From Ideonella sp. MAG2 (lineage in GTDB: Bacteria; Pseudomonadota; Gammaproteobacteria; Burkholderiales; Burkholderiaceae_C), in NCBI GenBank assembly GCA_004359425.1, contig PTEU01000002.1:739767-779135 (forward strand): 39,369 bases of DNA, read 5' to 3'. The position numbers and the translations under genes were made by a program. This document shows, one piece after another, positions 28,372 through 36,236 of the stretch. The stretch's first letter is position 1. The number at the start of each line of letters is the position of its first letter. The notes below the pieces were generated by a model that was given only the letters and a program-made list of their open reading frames with translations, was not told where the DNA came from and did no database searches.

Positions 28372-28469
28372 CCGAGCGCCCTCTTAAGAGCCTACCGACT
28401 GGCAGGCCGTCCAGAGTATTGTGCGATGGGTTGCGAGTGGCCGGTGTGACGATGTACCGCAAGCCCAGG

Positions 28470-28943
28470 CTAAGCAGCTTGGGCGAAACGGTGCACCGCC
28501 CAAGCACGGGCAGCAAAGGTACCGCTCAGCAGGCCAAACACCAGGCTGGCCAGCACCATGAACCACAGGGCATGCACAAAGGGCGCACCCAGCCCGGTGG
28601 CCATGCCCAGCGCAAACTTAGCCAGAAAGATGCTGAGCAAAATGCCCATGGGCAACCAACTGCCAGGCACCTGAACCGCGTGACCTTGCAGCACCAAGCC
28701 CTGTGGAGCCACCCAACGCGCCAACAGCCCCAAGGCCAAGGCCAACCCCACCCCCCAAGCCAGCAGCGGCGCGGGCTGTAGGCCAAAAGCACTGATCACC
28801 CCCCAAGCGGAGTACACCAACAGACCCGCCCCGACACCAATCAAGACGGAAGGTTTGACAGTGCGCGTGCGCGTTTGACGCCAGCCGATGGCGATCAAGC
28901 CCAGCAAGACAGCGAATACCCAGACAGGAATATGGCCCCACAT
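28470..28943 (-). CDS. Multi-pass membrane protein (DUF6622-like)
   Basis: A 157-residue integral membrane protein with four to five hydrophobic helices (IPVWVFAVLLGLIAIGW, VLIGVGAGLLVYSAWGVISAF, LLAWGVGLALALGLLARWV, ILLSIFLAKFALGMATG, ALWFMVLASLVFGLLSG). The order of helices and the WRQTRTRTVKPS loop resemble DUF6622 proteins. ATG 28943 follows GAGGA; an upstream in-frame start extends through non-coding sequence. Role unknown; no linked partner gene. Confidence 0.7.
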   Translation of the reverse strand: MWGHIPVWVFAVLLGLIAIGWRQTRTRTVKPSVLIGVGAGLLVYSAWGVISAFGLQPAPLLAWGVGLALALGLLARWVAPQGLVLQGHAVQVPGSWLPMGILLSIFLAKFALGMATGLGAPFVHALWFMVLASLVFGLLSGTFAARAWAVHRFAQAA

Positions 28944-29098
28944 GATGTTGTCCTCAATAAAAAGCGACTTCGGTCGCGATGCAGCGCACTGTGCCCGGCC
29001 GGCGGTGCGGCAGCCAGCGGCTTGCGACCAAACATCCATCCCGTTCGCCAATGGTCGAATAGCGGCGCGAATGCCCGAAGTTGTCGATCACGCACACC

Positions 29099-29506
29099 TC
29101 AGGCTCCACCCGCCATGCAGCGCATGAAGACAGACAGCGGCTGGCCCGACTGAAACAGAATCCAGCCGAGCAGGGACGTCTCCAGCACCAACAGGCCCAG
29201 CAGCACTGGGGCCCAACGCAACCAGAGGGACGGCTGGACAGTGGCCACCAAAGGGGTGGGTGGGCTGGGCACACCGGCTGTCACGGGGATGGGGCCACTG
29301 GGCAGCGCGCTCAGGGTCGCAGGCGGCTTGCCTCGGCCGTGCCCTCGGGGTTCTCCCCCTGCTTTCAGGCGAGCCAGTTCTTCTCGGCACTCTTCACACT
29401 CGGCCAGGTGGGTCTGCGCATGCTGGAGCAGCTTGGCTGGCACGTCGCCCTTGGCGATCTTGGGCAGGGCCGCAAAGCACTTGGCATGTATCTTGTCAAA
29501 GTCCAT
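29099..29506 (-). CDS. Anti-sigma-factor-like zinc-finger membrane protein
   Basis: A 135-residue protein with an N-terminal HC2-type zinc-binding stretch (HAQTHLAECEECREEL around residues 29-44), a Pro-rich linker and one transmembrane helix near residues 95-115 (WAPVLLGLLVLETSLLGWILF). This is the layout of a ZAS-type anti-sigma factor or a mycothiol-like HC2 protein. The start overlaps the end of the upstream hydrolase gene by 11 bases. No sigma-factor gene of the ECF type is adjacent, so the partner is unknown and the regulatory role is uncertain. Confidence 0.6.
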   Translation of the reverse strand: MDFDKIHAKCFAALPKIAKGDVPAKLLQHAQTHLAECEECREELARLKAGGEPRGHGRGKPPATLSALPSGPIPVTAGVPSPPTPLVATVQPSLWLRWAPVLLGLLVLETSLLGWILFQSGQPLSVFMRCMAGGA

Positions 29507-30266
29507 CGTGGGCTCCCAGCAGTGGGATATAGCGCGGGTGGCTACCGATGCTGTTGTGGTCTGTGCCGGGCAGCTCTACCCAATGCGCAATCTCTGGGCG
29601 GAAAGCCCGCATCAGGCCTTGAGCGCGTTCCTTGGGCACCACCCCATCATGCTCAGCCACCAAGATCAGCGTCGGCACGCGAATCTGCGGTGCATAGTGG
29701 GCCGATTGAAATTTGTCTTTGATGAGCCAGCGTGCAGGCAACCACGGGTAATGCCCCTGGGCCACCTCGGCCATGCTGTCATAGGGCGTCACCAGCACCA
29801 ATCTGTCAAGACTGGGGGCTCGCGCCAGGCCTGCAGCCACCTGTACCGCCACACCCGAGCCCAGGCTGCGGCCCACCACTGTCAGGCGGCTGTGAGCCTG
29901 CAACACGTGCTTCGTTAGGGCCTGGGCATCTGCCACCAAGCTGGCTTCGCTGGCTCGGCCCTGGCTTTGGCCAAAGCCCCGGTATTGCAGGGCATAAAGG
30001 GCACGGTTCGGGAAGGCCAGCGCCAGCGTCGGCAACACCTGGGAGACATCTTCCGCATTGCCGCCGAAGTACAGCACAGCCTCGCTGTGATGGGCAGCTT
30101 GCACGAGCGCGTAGACCTCCACCCCATCGGCCGTGGTGACGCGCACCGTGGGCACGGCCACGCCCTGGGACTGCGGGTGATAGAGCAGCGAGCGCTGAAA
30201 GCCCCACACGGCTGCCGCCAGCAGCACGTAGGTCAGCACAAGCAAGGCCAGGAGCTTGATCAACAT
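29496..30266 (-). CDS. Alpha/beta hydrolase of the BEM46/YfhR type
   Basis: A 256-residue membrane-anchored serine hydrolase. An N-terminal helix (LIKLLALLVLTYVLLAAAVWGF) is followed by RSLLYHPQ, the oxyanion region LYFGGNAEDVS, YRGFGQSQG, the nucleophile elbow GRSLGSG, the acid in AEHDGVVP and the histidine in GTDHNSIGSHPRY. Longer in-frame upstream sequence is Arg/Pro/Gly-rich antisense noise, so the start is set at 30266. The physiological ester or thioester substrate is unknown. Confidence 0.85.
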   Translation of the reverse strand: MLIKLLALLVLTYVLLAAAVWGFQRSLLYHPQSQGVAVPTVRVTTADGVEVYALVQAAHHSEAVLYFGGNAEDVSQVLPTLALAFPNRALYALQYRGFGQSQGRASEASLVADAQALTKHVLQAHSRLTVVGRSLGSGVAVQVAAGLARAPSLDRLVLVTPYDSMAEVAQGHYPWLPARWLIKDKFQSAHYAPQIRVPTLILVAEHDGVVPKERAQGLMRAFRPEIAHWVELPGTDHNSIGSHPRYIPLLGAHDGL

Positions 30267-30658
30267 GCCATAGAGGGAAGAAAACGCAAATCGTTGGGGA
30301 CCAGCAGCCGCCAGTCTGACCCCGAGATACTGATGTGACTGCCGTTTGCAAACTCCATGGCCAAGGTGCCTTGTGCCACACCCTCCCAAGGCAAGGCCCA
30401 GCTCTGCAGGCGCTGCGGGCCGGCCTGCAAGGCCGCACTGCGTACACGGCCCAAGCCATCGCCCAGCACCGCCAAGCCTTGGGTGTGGGCCTGCTGGACC
30501 TCTAGCACCAAGCCCAGCAGAGCACCGGCCTCCGATGGTTGGCCATGCCGAAAAGCTTGGGCTGTGGTCGCCGCCAGTACCACCTGCAGGGCCGCGCCCT
30601 GGGGCTCGATGCGGGCCACCTCGCTCTCTGCCAGGGTGATCACATAGTGCGGGTTCAT
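30260..30658 (-). CDS. Hypothetical protein
   Basis: A 132-residue protein of unknown function with beta-strand-like pattern and no signal peptide or membrane helix. MNPHYVITLAESEVARIEPQGAALQVVLAA opens the chain and WRLLVPNDLRFLPSMAC ends it. ATG overlaps the upstream gene's stop (ATGA at 30655-30658), and its end overlaps the hydrolase start by 7 bases, so it is embedded in a coupled transcript. Confidence 0.6.
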   Translation of the reverse strand: MNPHYVITLAESEVARIEPQGAALQVVLAATTAQAFRHGQPSEAGALLGLVLEVQQAHTQGLAVLGDGLGRVRSAALQAGPQRLQSWALPWEGVAQGTLAMEFANGSHISISGSDWRLLVPNDLRFLPSMAC

Positions 30659-31212
30659 GGGGCTGACGCCGCAGATGCGGCTTGAAACGGTGCCATGGGC
30701 CAAGCGGCCAGCACCAGGTCATCCAAGGGCAGCGCGCGGCCCGCAGCCTGGGCCACGGCCTTCCACTCCGGCGGTGCGGGGGCACGCCGCTGAGGCTCCG
30801 TGGCACCGCCCCAACCCAGCTTGAGCGCCACCACCACCGGCCCACGCCGCGCCACAAAGGGCGGCACAGCCGCCACCGCGTCCGTCAGAGCTTGTTGCTG
30901 GGCGGCGGGCAAGGCCTGCTGCCAGTCCCACCAAACGCGGGCTTCTGGCCCTGGCCGCACCACCAGCACCACAAAGCCCGCATTGGGGGCCCAACCCGGC
31001 TGGGCCGTGACACGGGCCACGGCCGCCTCAACCGCTTTGAGGTAGGTGGCCATGGCATCAATGCTTTGCACCCGGTCTTGCATTTGCGCATCGGGCAGCA
31101 GCAGCACCACGCCAAAGCGCTGCAAGGGGAGCGCTGCGGCGGTTTGCGCCTGCAAGCCATGCGGTACAGACCAGCTGCAGCAACACAGAAACAAGACGAT
31201 CAAAAAACGCAT
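30655..31212 (-). CDS. Hypothetical secreted protein
   Basis: A 185-residue protein with a signal peptide (FLIVLFLCCCSWSVPHGLQA) and an Ala-rich mature part, including FGVVLLLPDAQMQDRVQSIDAM, GFVVLVVRPGPEARVWWDW and PLDDLVLAAWPMAP. I do not recognise the family. It is the first gene of the small leftward group ending at 27931. The promoter should lie in 31213-31329, where nothing distinct was seen. Confidence 0.6.
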   Translation of the reverse strand: MRFLIVLFLCCCSWSVPHGLQAQTAAALPLQRFGVVLLLPDAQMQDRVQSIDAMATYLKAVEAAVARVTAQPGWAPNAGFVVLVVRPGPEARVWWDWQQALPAAQQQALTDAVAAVPPFVARRGPVVVALKLGWGGATEPQRRAPAPPEWKAVAQAAGRALPLDDLVLAAWPMAPFQAASAASAP

Positions 31213-31329
31213 GGAGAAAGCTCACCGGAAGAGGCCGCTAATGGTGCGATACAGCGCACTCGAACCATCTGACACGCCGCGTTGACTGCCCACCAACGCA
31301 ACAACTCATAGGACATATCGGCTCCATCT

Positions 31330-31947
31330 TCAGAAGTCATAGACATGCTCTACGACGACTTCAGGACGGGTAAGTACGTGCCGCAGAAAATCACCCAGCT
31401 GACGCACGGGGATGGCAAGCACCGACCGCTTTGTCCCTGGACGAGTCAGCACTGGCTGTTCAAACAGCTGTCGACTCATGATGGTCGTCCATGCATCAGG
31501 AACAATGAGGCTGACGACAATCTCGTCGTCGTTACCGGCTACCTCAAGGAAGTCAATGCCTTGAGCCGCAAGCCAGAGGCTGTAGCGTGTAAATCCCTCA
31601 TAGCGGGGCACGGTCGCCAAGCCAGCGGGGTCAAGTAGCTTGAAATCTGGGTATCTTTGATCTGGTACAGGCACCCGATTCAGGCTCACGGCCGTGACCG
31701 GTTTTGCAGTTTCGTAAACGGACTCGCTGCCAATACGGATCAGTTGCCCATATCCGGCTTTCACCAACAACTCCGAGGTCAGCAGGAATCGACGCTCCCA
31801 GCGTCGAATCAAATCGGGACCATGCCACGGAACAGTGGCCCAAAGATCTGTCAAGGTGCTCCAAAAGTTGAATTGATACCAAGGTTCGACGCGAATGAAA
31901 TCGACGTATGCCTGCGCATACCTCGCCACGAATAGGCCCCTTATCAC
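31330..31947 (-). CDS. Hypothetical protein, N-terminal segment missing
   Basis: A 205-residue unknown protein starting at GTG, which overlaps the upstream TGA (GTGA). The body reads YAQAYVDFIRVEPWYQFNFWSTLTDLW, then RFLLTSELLVKAGYGQL, and ends in RPEVVVEHVYDF. The start (MIRGLFVAR) jumps straight into this body. A second copy of the 5' end at 39173-39307 instead continues with a hydrophobic signal-like segment and TFLTFPEWYLVHS, suggesting that at least 37 codons are missing here at about 31927. The intact protein is probably exported. Function unknown; it is co-transcribed with the FAD/methyltransferase gene. Confidence 0.6.
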   Translation of the reverse strand: MIRGLFVARYAQAYVDFIRVEPWYQFNFWSTLTDLWATVPWHGPDLIRRWERRFLLTSELLVKAGYGQLIRIGSESVYETAKPVTAVSLNRVPVPDQRYPDFKLLDPAGLATVPRYEGFTRYSLWLAAQGIDFLEVAGNDDEIVVSLIVPDAWTTIMSRQLFEQPVLTRPGTKRSVLAIPVRQLGDFLRHVLTRPEVVVEHVYDF

Positions 31948-34190
31948 CTCGCCACCTCAGCACGTCGAATGAAACAAAACAGCGTGTTGTCGGTCGGGTC
32001 ACCTGCCTGCATCAAGCGCTGTCCACTGTCCTCGAAACCAGCCGCCCCAAGGCGATCGACCCATGTCGCAGCAGACTCGAAGAAACGAGGTTCGGCGACA
32101 TTGGCCTCCCAGGACTCTCCGAGACCGGCATTAAAAACCGTGTGAGCAAGCGAAACCAAGGTGCGCAATGCATTGCAATGGACATCATGATCGCGCACGA
32201 TGAAGAGACCACCGGGTCGCAGCACGCGACGCACTGAATCCAAAAACGGAACCAGTTGCTCCACGGTCATGTGGTGAAGCCCTATGTAGCAAGTCACCAG
32301 ATCAAGACTGGCGTCTGCAATCCCTGTCGACAAGGGTGCGTAGTCCGCCAGCGGAAGAGAAGTATCAAGCTTGGAGACTTGGCCACGCTCCAGTATGTCT
32401 ACTAGAGAATAGGTCTGGGGCGTCTGGTCAACGAAGTAGCATGGCCCACTGAAATTCAACCTCTTCTTCAAGCCACCAAAGTAGCGGCCGCGCGAGCCAA
32501 TTTCTGCATAGCCATCAAAGCGCTGTCGCTCACCAATGAGCACCAGCGTCTGACGTGCCATTTCTTCCTTCTGCCGGTACAAAGAAGGCAAGCCGTAACG
32601 CAAATCGGCCAGCACTGGCTTGATGCTGGAAAGTTCTCGCTGGATATGTCGGTAAATGGCCTCCTCGTCGGCATGCAGATTTGCCGCTTGGTCAATCAAG
32701 TAGTGCAAACGATCCTCCGGCGCAATGCGGAAGACGTTCTGCAGAAACCGATAAAAGGCGTCAGAAAGCACCACGTCGCCAAACACCTGGTGGAACTCAT
32801 TGGCCACCATTGACCTCGATTCGCTTGATGTTCCTCGATCACGCCAAGGACGGTAGTACTTGTTCCAGAGTGAATTCGTGAAGCGGAACTGTGGGTCAAC
32901 CACATCCTTCAGTCGAAACAACTCCTGCGCACGCGGGTAGGCGCGATGAAATTGCTCGACAGTGGCGTGCGGTTGATAAGGCAAGTAATAAGTGCCGCCC
33001 ACAGAGAGCACGGCGTCAATCAATTCCCGTGTCCAAACTCCAACGCGGCCCTTTGCATTCTCGCGTGTCCTCTGTTTGTGATACAGCACGAAGGCAAAGG
33101 TCTCCACAGGTGCCCAGGTGAGCAACGTGTTCGGATCTGGCATGGCATGCCGAATAGAGATGTTCAATGCATTGACGCGATGTCTGTTCAACACTGCCGC
33201 CATCTTCGGCACGAACTCCAGCAACTTTTCAACTGGCACGAAGTACTCTTGCAAGACATAGGTTCGCTCACTGCGTGAAGGTGGCTCTAGCTCGGCCACG
33301 TCGTAGCCTGCTTCATAGTTGCGCCACAACACCTTCTTGCGCATGTACAGCAGAGGATCAATGATCTTCTCTCGCCTCTCCTTGCCAAGAGGAGTCTCTG
33401 AAACAGCCCAGATAAGGTACTGGTGCAGTGGATAGAACTTTCGAGGCCTTTGCAAGCGCCTCGATGTCGTCGTCGCCTCTTCGGATTCGACCCATGTGAC
33501 CGCGCGCAATTTGCCGCAATGCGGTGCATACAGATCAGCGTTGTGAAAAACGGCCGCAGAATTCCCACGCACCGTGTTCTTGAAGTGGTCCCAATACTGC
33601 TCAAGCGGAAGCACTCGGTGTACGCGCCGCACTCGCCTGTTTTCAGATAGGTCAAACTCGACCTCAACAACGACGCCCAATGCCCCGTAGCCGCCGATTG
33701 TTCCGAAAAAAATCTCTGCGTTCTCGTCGCGACTGGCTTTCATGCAACGGCCATCGTGCAGCACGATTCTCAACCACCGTATTGACTGCACCAGAGGCCC
33801 GAGACCAACATAGCGTCCGTGGCAGTTGACGCTGAGTGACCCTCCGACTGTGAAATTGGCGTAGGTTTGCATGATCTTGACGGCCAAGTCATGCGTATCG
33901 ACGAAGCGCTGAATGTCGCACCAGCGCACACCAGCCTGCACCACGATAGTTTTCTGCTCTGGTGAGAATGAGATGATGCGATTCATAGACCGCATATCGA
34001 AATGCAAACTACCGACACTGGCTGTCTGCCCACCCATACTGAAGCGTCCACCGCCTATTGACACGGGCCCAGTAGTTCGGCGTAAGGCTTCCTGCACTTC
34101 TTCGACACTGGTGGGTGCAACTATGGCCATCACCCGCACCGGATTCAGTTGAGTGACATCGTTGATGACGTGGTGACTGTGCGAGTTCAT
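31944..34190 (-). CDS. FAD-linked oxidase fused to a SAM methyltransferase
   Basis: A 748-residue two-domain protein. Residues ~15-460 form an FAD-binding_4 oxidase of the aldonolactone-oxidase/VAO group: PVSIGGGRFSMGGQ (42-55), FTVGGSLSVNCHGRYVGLGPL, GGYGALGVVVEVEFDL and, near 440, FRFTNSLWNKYY. The usual FAD-linking His after GGG is Arg here, so the flavin is probably not covalently bound. Residues ~560-748 form a class I methyltransferase: YAEIGSRGRYFG as motif I, LDLVTCYIGLHHM, and VRRVLRPGGLFIVRDHD. Cytoplasmic, no signal peptide. It overlaps both neighbours by four bases. Base composition is lower in GC than the surroundings. Substrate unknown; a natural-product or lipid tailoring role is possible. 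Confidence 0.83.
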   Translation of the reverse strand: MNSHSHHVINDVTQLNPVRVMAIVAPTSVEEVQEALRRTTGPVSIGGGRFSMGGQTASVGSLHFDMRSMNRIISFSPEQKTIVVQAGVRWCDIQRFVDTHDLAVKIMQTYANFTVGGSLSVNCHGRYVGLGPLVQSIRWLRIVLHDGRCMKASRDENAEIFFGTIGGYGALGVVVEVEFDLSENRRVRRVHRVLPLEQYWDHFKNTVRGNSAAVFHNADLYAPHCGKLRAVTWVESEEATTTSRRLQRPRKFYPLHQYLIWAVSETPLGKERREKIIDPLLYMRKKVLWRNYEAGYDVAELEPPSRSERTYVLQEYFVPVEKLLEFVPKMAAVLNRHRVNALNISIRHAMPDPNTLLTWAPVETFAFVLYHKQRTRENAKGRVGVWTRELIDAVLSVGGTYYLPYQPHATVEQFHRAYPRAQELFRLKDVVDPQFRFTNSLWNKYYRPWRDRGTSSESRSMVANEFHQVFGDVVLSDAFYRFLQNVFRIAPEDRLHYLIDQAANLHADEEAIYRHIQRELSSIKPVLADLRYGLPSLYRQKEEMARQTLVLIGERQRFDGYAEIGSRGRYFGGLKKRLNFSGPCYFVDQTPQTYSLVDILERGQVSKLDTSLPLADYAPLSTGIADASLDLVTCYIGLHHMTVEQLVPFLDSVRRVLRPGGLFIVRDHDVHCNALRTLVSLAHTVFNAGLGESWEANVAEPRFFESAATWVDRLGAAGFEDSGQRLMQAGDPTDNTLFCFIRRAEVAR

Positions 34191-34603
34191 CTGGAAGACT
34201 CCTCGCCCACTGTCGCGTAATCAGACGGCACACCGGAGAATGACCCGAAGCGTGCGGCAGAAATCGAGGTGCCGCGCAAGCCACACTCGTACAACAGCCA
34301 CAACGCACCCAACACAGGCAGCACGGCTGCGAGCAACCACCAAGATGAGAGGCCGCGATCATGGAGCCTCCGACCCCAAGTTGAGGTGAGGCCAACAGTG
34401 ACGATCAGTGTCGGCAGCAGATCGAGCGGGCTCCCCAGGAGGTCAGTCGCCGCAACGCAAACAAAGAGCGCTACTGGTAGCACCAGGAAATGGCGCAACC
34501 AGAAACCTTGGCGACTGATCCGCCCTGAAGTGCTTAGCTCGTTGATCCAGCGCACACGTCCTCCCGATCTCGCTCTTGGCCTTCCAAGCCTCATGTGAGC
34601 CAA
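34187..34603 (-). CDS. DUF805 family inner-membrane protein
   Basis: A 138-residue protein with the DUF805 signature GRISRQGFWLRHFLVLP, helices VALFVCVAATDLL and LPTLIVTVGLTSTW, and RRLHDRGLSSWWLLAAVLPVLGALWLLYECGLRG. It ends in an ATGA overlap with the FAD/methyltransferase gene, so it is the first gene of that cassette. Other in-frame starts a few codons on are possible, since no ribosome site stands out. DUF805 proteins have no established function. Confidence 0.75.
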   Translation of the reverse strand: MAHMRLGRPRARSGGRVRWINELSTSGRISRQGFWLRHFLVLPVALFVCVAATDLLGSPLDLLPTLIVTVGLTSTWGRRLHDRGLSSWWLLAAVLPVLGALWLLYECGLRGTSISAARFGSFSGVPSDYATVGEESSR

Positions 34604-34692
34604 TTCTGCCGGACATTGGTTCGACGGCTCCCCGCTCAGCGAATTTCACAACGTGGCAGGATCAAACTGAGCGATAAGGGGGAAGAAGTTAG

Positions 34693-35655
34693 GGAAGGTC
34701 TGCACAAAGCACAGTCCGCTGTGCTCGACCCAGTTTGACGTGGTGGCTGAGGCCATTTGAGCCATCGCGGGCCTTGCCGCAGTGAGTGTCGGCGTCTGCA
34801 GGCCGCCGATTCGGCAGATTTCGCGCTCTGCAGGCGCACTCATGCCTGCACTCCACCAAGTTGGCGGCGCACCATCCACAGGTTGGATAGCGCGAACAGC
34901 GTGTGCAGTTGCGCCGTGTTCTTCCCCAGCCCGCGATAGCGCACCTTCATGTGCCCAAACCGCCGCTTGATCACGCGGAACGGGTGCTCCACCTTGGCTC
35001 TGATGCTGGCCTTGAGTATCTCCACCTCGTCGATCAAGCGACTCACTTCTTGGCTCTTGTCCAGCGCCCGGCGCTTGCCCGGCCGCATCGCGATGTTCCA
35101 GTCGACCCCTGACTTGGCATCAGGGCGCTTGGCCACACCCTGGTAGCCCGCATCGCCAAATGCCACTGTCTCCTCGCCGTGCAGCAGTGCGTTGGCCTCG
35201 GTCACATCATGGACGCTGCCAGCGGTGCCTCGAACGGTGTGCACCAGTCCCGAGTCAGCATCCACGCCAATGTGCGCCTTCATGCCGAAGTACCACTGAC
35301 CGCCCTTCTTGCTCGGCTTCATCTCCGGATTGCGTTCGCCCTGGGCGTTCTTGGTCGAGCTTGGCGCGGCAATCAGTGTGGCGTCCACCACCGTGCCTGC
35401 GCGAAGCATCAGGCCTTTGCTGCGCAGCAGATCGTTGATCGTCTGAAGGATCTGGGGTGCCATCTTGTGCTTCTCCAGCACGCGCCGAAACCGCAGGATG
35501 GTGGTCTTGTCCGGGACCGGCTCATTCCAGATTCCAAGACCAGCGAAGTCCCGGAACAGCACCATGTCACGCAGCGCCTCTTCCATGGCCGGGTCGCTCA
35601 GGTTGAACCACTGCTGCATGAAATGAATTCGCAGCATCACTTCCACCGCAGCACG
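34693..35655 (-). mobile_element. IS5-family insertion sequence, truncated at the transposase 5' side
   Basis: The left boundary shows a terminal-repeat-like sequence GGAAGGTCTGCACAAAGC beginning at 34693, directly after TTAG, which fits the YTAR target of IS5-family elements. The opposite terminal repeat, the upstream part of the transposase and the second target copy are not found. Instead the transposase frame meets unrelated sequence near 35650, 10 bases from the end of the next gene. The element is a remnant or was cut during assembly. Confidence 0.7.
34840..35646 (-). CDS. IS5-family transposase, N-terminus missing
   Basis: DDE transposase of 268 residues against about 325 for complete relatives. 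The preserved part starts at MLRIHFMQQWFNLSDPAMEEAL, which in full-length proteins lies about 55-60 residues in. All catalytic blocks are present: Asp in VVDATLIAAPSS, Asp in VAFGDAGYQG, and Glu in KVEHPFRVIKRRFGH. Upstream in-frame codons give ALRAAVE and then a stop, so no complete start is available. The truncation point is one of several sharp joins in this window. Confidence 0.85.
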   Translation of the reverse strand: MEVMLRIHFMQQWFNLSDPAMEEALRDMVLFRDFAGLGIWNEPVPDKTTILRFRRVLEKHKMAPQILQTINDLLRSKGLMLRAGTVVDATLIAAPSSTKNAQGERNPEMKPSKKGGQWYFGMKAHIGVDADSGLVHTVRGTAGSVHDVTEANALLHGEETVAFGDAGYQGVAKRPDAKSGVDWNIAMRPGKRRALDKSQEVSRLIDEVEILKASIRAKVEHPFRVIKRRFGHMKVRYRGLGKNTAQLHTLFALSNLWMVRRQLGGVQA

Positions 35656-35661
35656 TAAGGC

Positions 35662-36186
35662 TCAGTGCGCCGTGAGGTTCATCATGCCGATGCGGAACCC
35701 GGTGGTGCCGTTGACGCCGGTGAGGCGAAGGGCTTTGACATTGCGCACCAGCGGTGACTGGGCATTGTGGCCGTTGAAGATGACGTAGATGCCCGTCGGC
35801 GAGTTGATCCAAGAGGACCATTGCGACGCGGTGCTCCATGTGCCGTTGGCATCTTGCACCTCCAGGCGCACTGCCCCAATGAAGTTGCTGCCGTTGTAGC
35901 TGTTGGAGCCACTGAGGCTGACGCTCATGCTGCCCAGGTCCAGCAAGCCGCCGTTGGCGTTACGCAACTCCACCGCCGGCTGGCGCACCTCAAAGCCCAG
36001 GGCTGACGGTGCCGACCAGGGGTAGGCCGGCTTGAAGCGCAGCGCGAACAGGCCGTCTGAGGTGGTCTGGGTGCAGGTCTTGATGGCCGTGCAATCCAGC
36101 GGGCCTGCGTCGGTAAAGGTTTCTTGAACCGCTGATGCGGCCAGGGGCAGGGCCAACAGGGCTGCCGTCAGAAAAAGTGACTTCAT
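35662..36186 (-). CDS. Secreted hypothetical protein
   Basis: A 174-residue exported protein with a clear signal peptide (LFLTAALLALPLAASA). The mature chain is Ser/Asn/Gly-rich and beta-strand-like (GGLLDLGSMSVSLSGSNSYNG, VRLEVQDANGTWSTASQWSSW) and ends GFRIGMMNLTAH. Two cysteines lie early (LDCTAIKTC). No anchor or PEP-CTERM motif is visible. I do not recognise a family; an extracellular carbohydrate-binding-like fold is conceivable. A ribosome site GGAGGG precedes the start. The end lies 15 bases from the truncated IS5 transposase. Confidence 0.7.
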   Translation of the reverse strand: MKSLFLTAALLALPLAASAVQETFTDAGPLDCTAIKTCTQTTSDGLFALRFKPAYPWSAPSALGFEVRQPAVELRNANGGLLDLGSMSVSLSGSNSYNGSNFIGAVRLEVQDANGTWSTASQWSSWINSPTGIYVIFNGHNAQSPLVRNVKALRLTGVNGTTGFRIGMMNLTAH

Positions 36187-36236
36187 GAAATCCCTCCTAA
36201 AGCTCTATTGGCACATACCGCGGAGGGCAATCCACC

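Noticed and set aside
30267..30857. N-terminal extension of the alpha/beta hydrolase frame
   Set aside because: The upstream codons are Arg/Pro/Gly/Trp-rich and overlap two other genes; the membrane anchor begins at the ATG at 30266.
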